From Arbacia lixula (taxonomy: Eukaryota > Echinodermata > Echinoidea > Arbacioida > Arbaciidae), in assembly GCA_963669155.1 (NCBI GenBank), contig OZ022595.1, positions 20,666,876-20,730,875 of the forward strand: DNA of 64,000 bases, in the 5' to 3' direction. The stretch's first letter is position 1, and every line of letters starts with the position of its first letter. The position numbers and the translations under genes were made by a program. Shown piece after piece: positions 61,896 through 64,000 of the stretch. The notes beneath the pieces are model-generated. The model saw nothing but the letters and a program-made list of their open reading frames with translations. It was not told where the DNA came from and did no database searches.

Positions 61896-62009
61896 ACATA
61901 GACGAGTGTGCCAGTTTACCGTGTGAGAACGGCGCCAGCTGTACGGACGAGATCAACGGATACACCTGTCAGTGTGCTGCCGGCTTCTATGGGACACACT
62001 GCAAAGAGG
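61896..62009 (+). CDS. EGF exon 9 (cbEGF module I)
   Basis: 114 nt, phase 1-1. [16 protein letters not shown] then TDEINGYTCQCAAGFYGTHC. Confidence 0.93.
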
Positions 62010-62039
62010 GTAATAATTCACTTGATAAACCAAAATAAT

Positions 62040-62790
62040 TGATCAAGACGTAACCAACAAACCAACCAACCAAGCAAGCAAGCACGCAACCAATCAACCA
62101 ACCACCTAACCAACTATACAACCAACCAGGCCCCTAACTAACCCGTCAACCCACCAAGCAATCACCCTTTACCACCTAACAAATCCAACCACCCAACAAA
62201 GCAACCAACCAACTAACCAGCCAGCCAACTAACCAACCAACCAAACAACCAACCAACCAAACAACAAAGCAAGCAACCATCCATATATCCAATCACCTAA
62301 CCACCTAACCACCTAACCATCCAACCAACCAACCATCCAACCAAACAACCAACTTACCAACCGGCCAACCAACCAGTCAACCAAACAACCATCCAACCAA
62401 ACAACCTACTTACCAACCGGCCAACCAACCAGCCAACCAAACAACCAAGCAACCAGCCAACCAAAGAACCAAGCCACCAACCAACCACCAACCAAGCCAC
62501 TAACCAAGCCACTAACTAACCCACCAAGCAATCACCCAACCATCTAACCATCCAACCAACCAACTAATCAACCTACCAATCAACCAACCTATCGAACCAA
62601 TTACACAACCACCTAACCGACAAAGCAACCAACCAACTAATCATACAACCAACCAGCCAGCCAATCAACCAACCAACCGACCAACCAACCAACCAACCAA
62701 CCAACCAACCAACCAACCAACCAACCAACTATCCAACCAACCCACCAGCTACACAACCCACCAACCACCCAACCGATGAATAAATGAACC
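62040..62790. repeat. (AACC)n satellite, about 750 bp
   Basis: Degenerate aacc/aatc tetranucleotide array filling most of the intron between EGF exons 9 and 10. Confidence 0.95.
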
Positions 62791-62966
62791 AACTATTAAC
62801 CCAATAAACATAGGAACGGAAACAATTAACTAACCAACACAATGATCTATTATACGAAAACGAGAACTGTCGAAAAACCAACAAACCAATCAATCTCTTA
62901 ATCTATCCATGAGATTGTAACTTAATGGTCTATTTGATATTAATCCAATAGTTTTCATATTTTTAG

Positions 62967-63080
62967 AAATAAACAAATGTGCCAGCACACCCTGTCAGAA
63001 CAGCGGTAACTGTGAGGACTCCATCAACTATTACACCTGTCACTGCGCTGCTGGATTCTCTGGAATTCACTGCGAAGCGG
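62967..63080 (+). CDS. EGF exon 10 (cbEGF module J)
   Basis: 114 nt, phase 1-1. It begins [20 protein letters not shown] then [16 protein letters not shown]. The calcium lead is N-type (EIN-x-C), and Asn replaces Ser/Thr at the O-fucose position. Confidence 0.93.
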
Positions 63081-63176
63081 GTAAGTAGCAAAATCATTCA
63101 ATTAATCGATCAATCAGATTGTCACTTAGTTGTAAATGATCTGTTGATATAAATCCAACATCATTCATATTTCTAG

Positions 63177-63290
63177 AAATAAACGAATGTGCCAGCACAC
63201 CCTGTCAGAACAGCGGTAACTGTGAGGACTCCATCAACTATTACACATGTCAGTGCTCCGCCGGATTCTCTGGAATTCACTGCGAAGCGG
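63177..63290 (+). CDS. EGF exon 11 (cbEGF module K)
   Basis: 114 nt, phase 1-1, nearly identical to exon 10. [20 protein letters not shown] then [16 protein letters not shown]. The gene continues beyond the window. Confidence 0.93.
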
Positions 63291-64000
63291 GTAAGTAGCA
63301 GAACAAAACACATATATCATCTAACAATAAAGTAAGCAATGACACCGGCTTTATTTTATCACACCAATTCATCAGTCAATTAGAGACCTAATCAATCAAT
63401 CAATGAGTAAAAAAAATCGAAAAACGTCAGGCAGCTTTACGCGGTCAATCAAACTAGGGGACGGTGTCGCTGGAGTCGCCGGACCAGTACAAACTTCTTT
63501 GACTCAGACACTGAAAATTGGGGGTTCGAGTCCTGTGCAGAGCAGGTATTTTATTTAAGGCGCTATATGGATTACCTGCCCCAGTCACTGTAGGAGAACA
63601 CAACGTTCCTCGAATAGGACCTTCAATATATTTAACTGCATACGAGAGCCGTACCTATTATCTAAGAAAACTCTAACAGAATACGCACAGAGCAGATGTT
63701 TTATTAGAAAATTGAAGATGCAAGTCACGTCGTATGTGTGTTAACGTATATCTACTTGACTTCTCGAACTGAAACAATAAAACACCAGGGAGAGTGGAGA
63801 TAAAGTACAGTCCTAACAAAATAAATGGAAAAACTATTGATGGCGTCCCTCGGCCCCTGTCTTATAAAGAATTGTGATTGTTCACAACTTGAATTAGAAT
63901 TGATACAATTGTTCCGTAAAGGTATCGCCCAGAAACTGATAACGCCATAAGGAAGAAAAAATATGAAATACATTTCAAGAAATAGAGGAAGAACACAGTT
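63291..64000. other. Intron of the EGF gene, right edge
   Basis: Apart from the SINE-like piece at 63466-63620, no exon is visible before the window ends. Confidence 0.5.
63466..63620 (+). mobile_element. tRNA-like SINE fragment
   Basis: B-box gggttcgagtcc at about 63533-63544 with a tRNA-like context (gtcgctggagtcgccgg upstream). Body continues to tgtaggagaacacaacgttc. Different family body from 50565. Confidence 0.45.

Noticed and set aside
62040-62790. Regular short repeats considered as a CRISPR-like array
   Set aside because: Tetranucleotide satellite without spacers, in a eukaryotic intron.

Overview
The window looks like nuclear DNA from an invertebrate deuterostome, most likely an echinoderm (sea urchin). 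That is an inference from three things: short, well conserved exons in long AT-rich introns; an EGF-repeat gene of fibropellin/Notch type; and a dense load of short foldback repeats and non-LTR retrotransposon fragments. No species can be fixed from sequence alone.

1-26 kb, minus strand: a complete gene for importin subunit beta-1 (KPNB1). I place 20 coding exons between the ATG at 26097 and the stop at 4733-4735. All junctions have AG/GT borders and compatible phases, and the exon lengths add up to 2652 nt (883 codons plus stop), close to the 876 residues of the vertebrate protein. The introns hold foldback/MITE families, two hAT-like non-autonomous elements with target-site duplications, LINE fragments (one carrying a PHD-like finger inside its reverse transcriptase), a tRNA-related SINE and microsatellites. 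Several exon 3' ends (13, 15, 17, 18) have tandem or decayed copies in the following intron that carry extra or broken 5' splice sites. In exon 18 the extra copy is in frame and would add 38 codons.

26-52 kb: a gene-poor stretch made of simple repeats and transposons. It holds a CR1/L2-like LINE (minus, about 27.24-29.32 kb), an RTE-like tail interrupted by a 760-bp foldback element with TA duplication (33.3-34.45 kb), a long RTE-like reverse transcriptase with one frameshift (41.85-43.6 kb), a 1.3-kb TIR-bounded segment encoding a THAP-like domain (44.04-45.34 kb), a tRNA-derived SINE (50.55-50.96 kb) and large GA, GGT and ATG tracts.

52-64 kb, plus strand: the 5' part of a secreted or membrane multi-EGF gene. 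A possible signal-peptide exon at 52378-52423 joins in phase to an EGF exon at 55515-55619. Ten more exons of exactly 114 nt follow, each one calcium-binding EGF module bounded by phase-1 introns. The gene runs off the right edge. The last two modules are a recent duplication, and a degraded 'ghost' EGF exon lies between modules 8 and 9.

The two genes are separate in function: KPNB1 is a housekeeping nuclear import receptor, and the EGF gene is an extracellular matrix or receptor-type protein. No RNA genes, CRISPR arrays or operons were seen.
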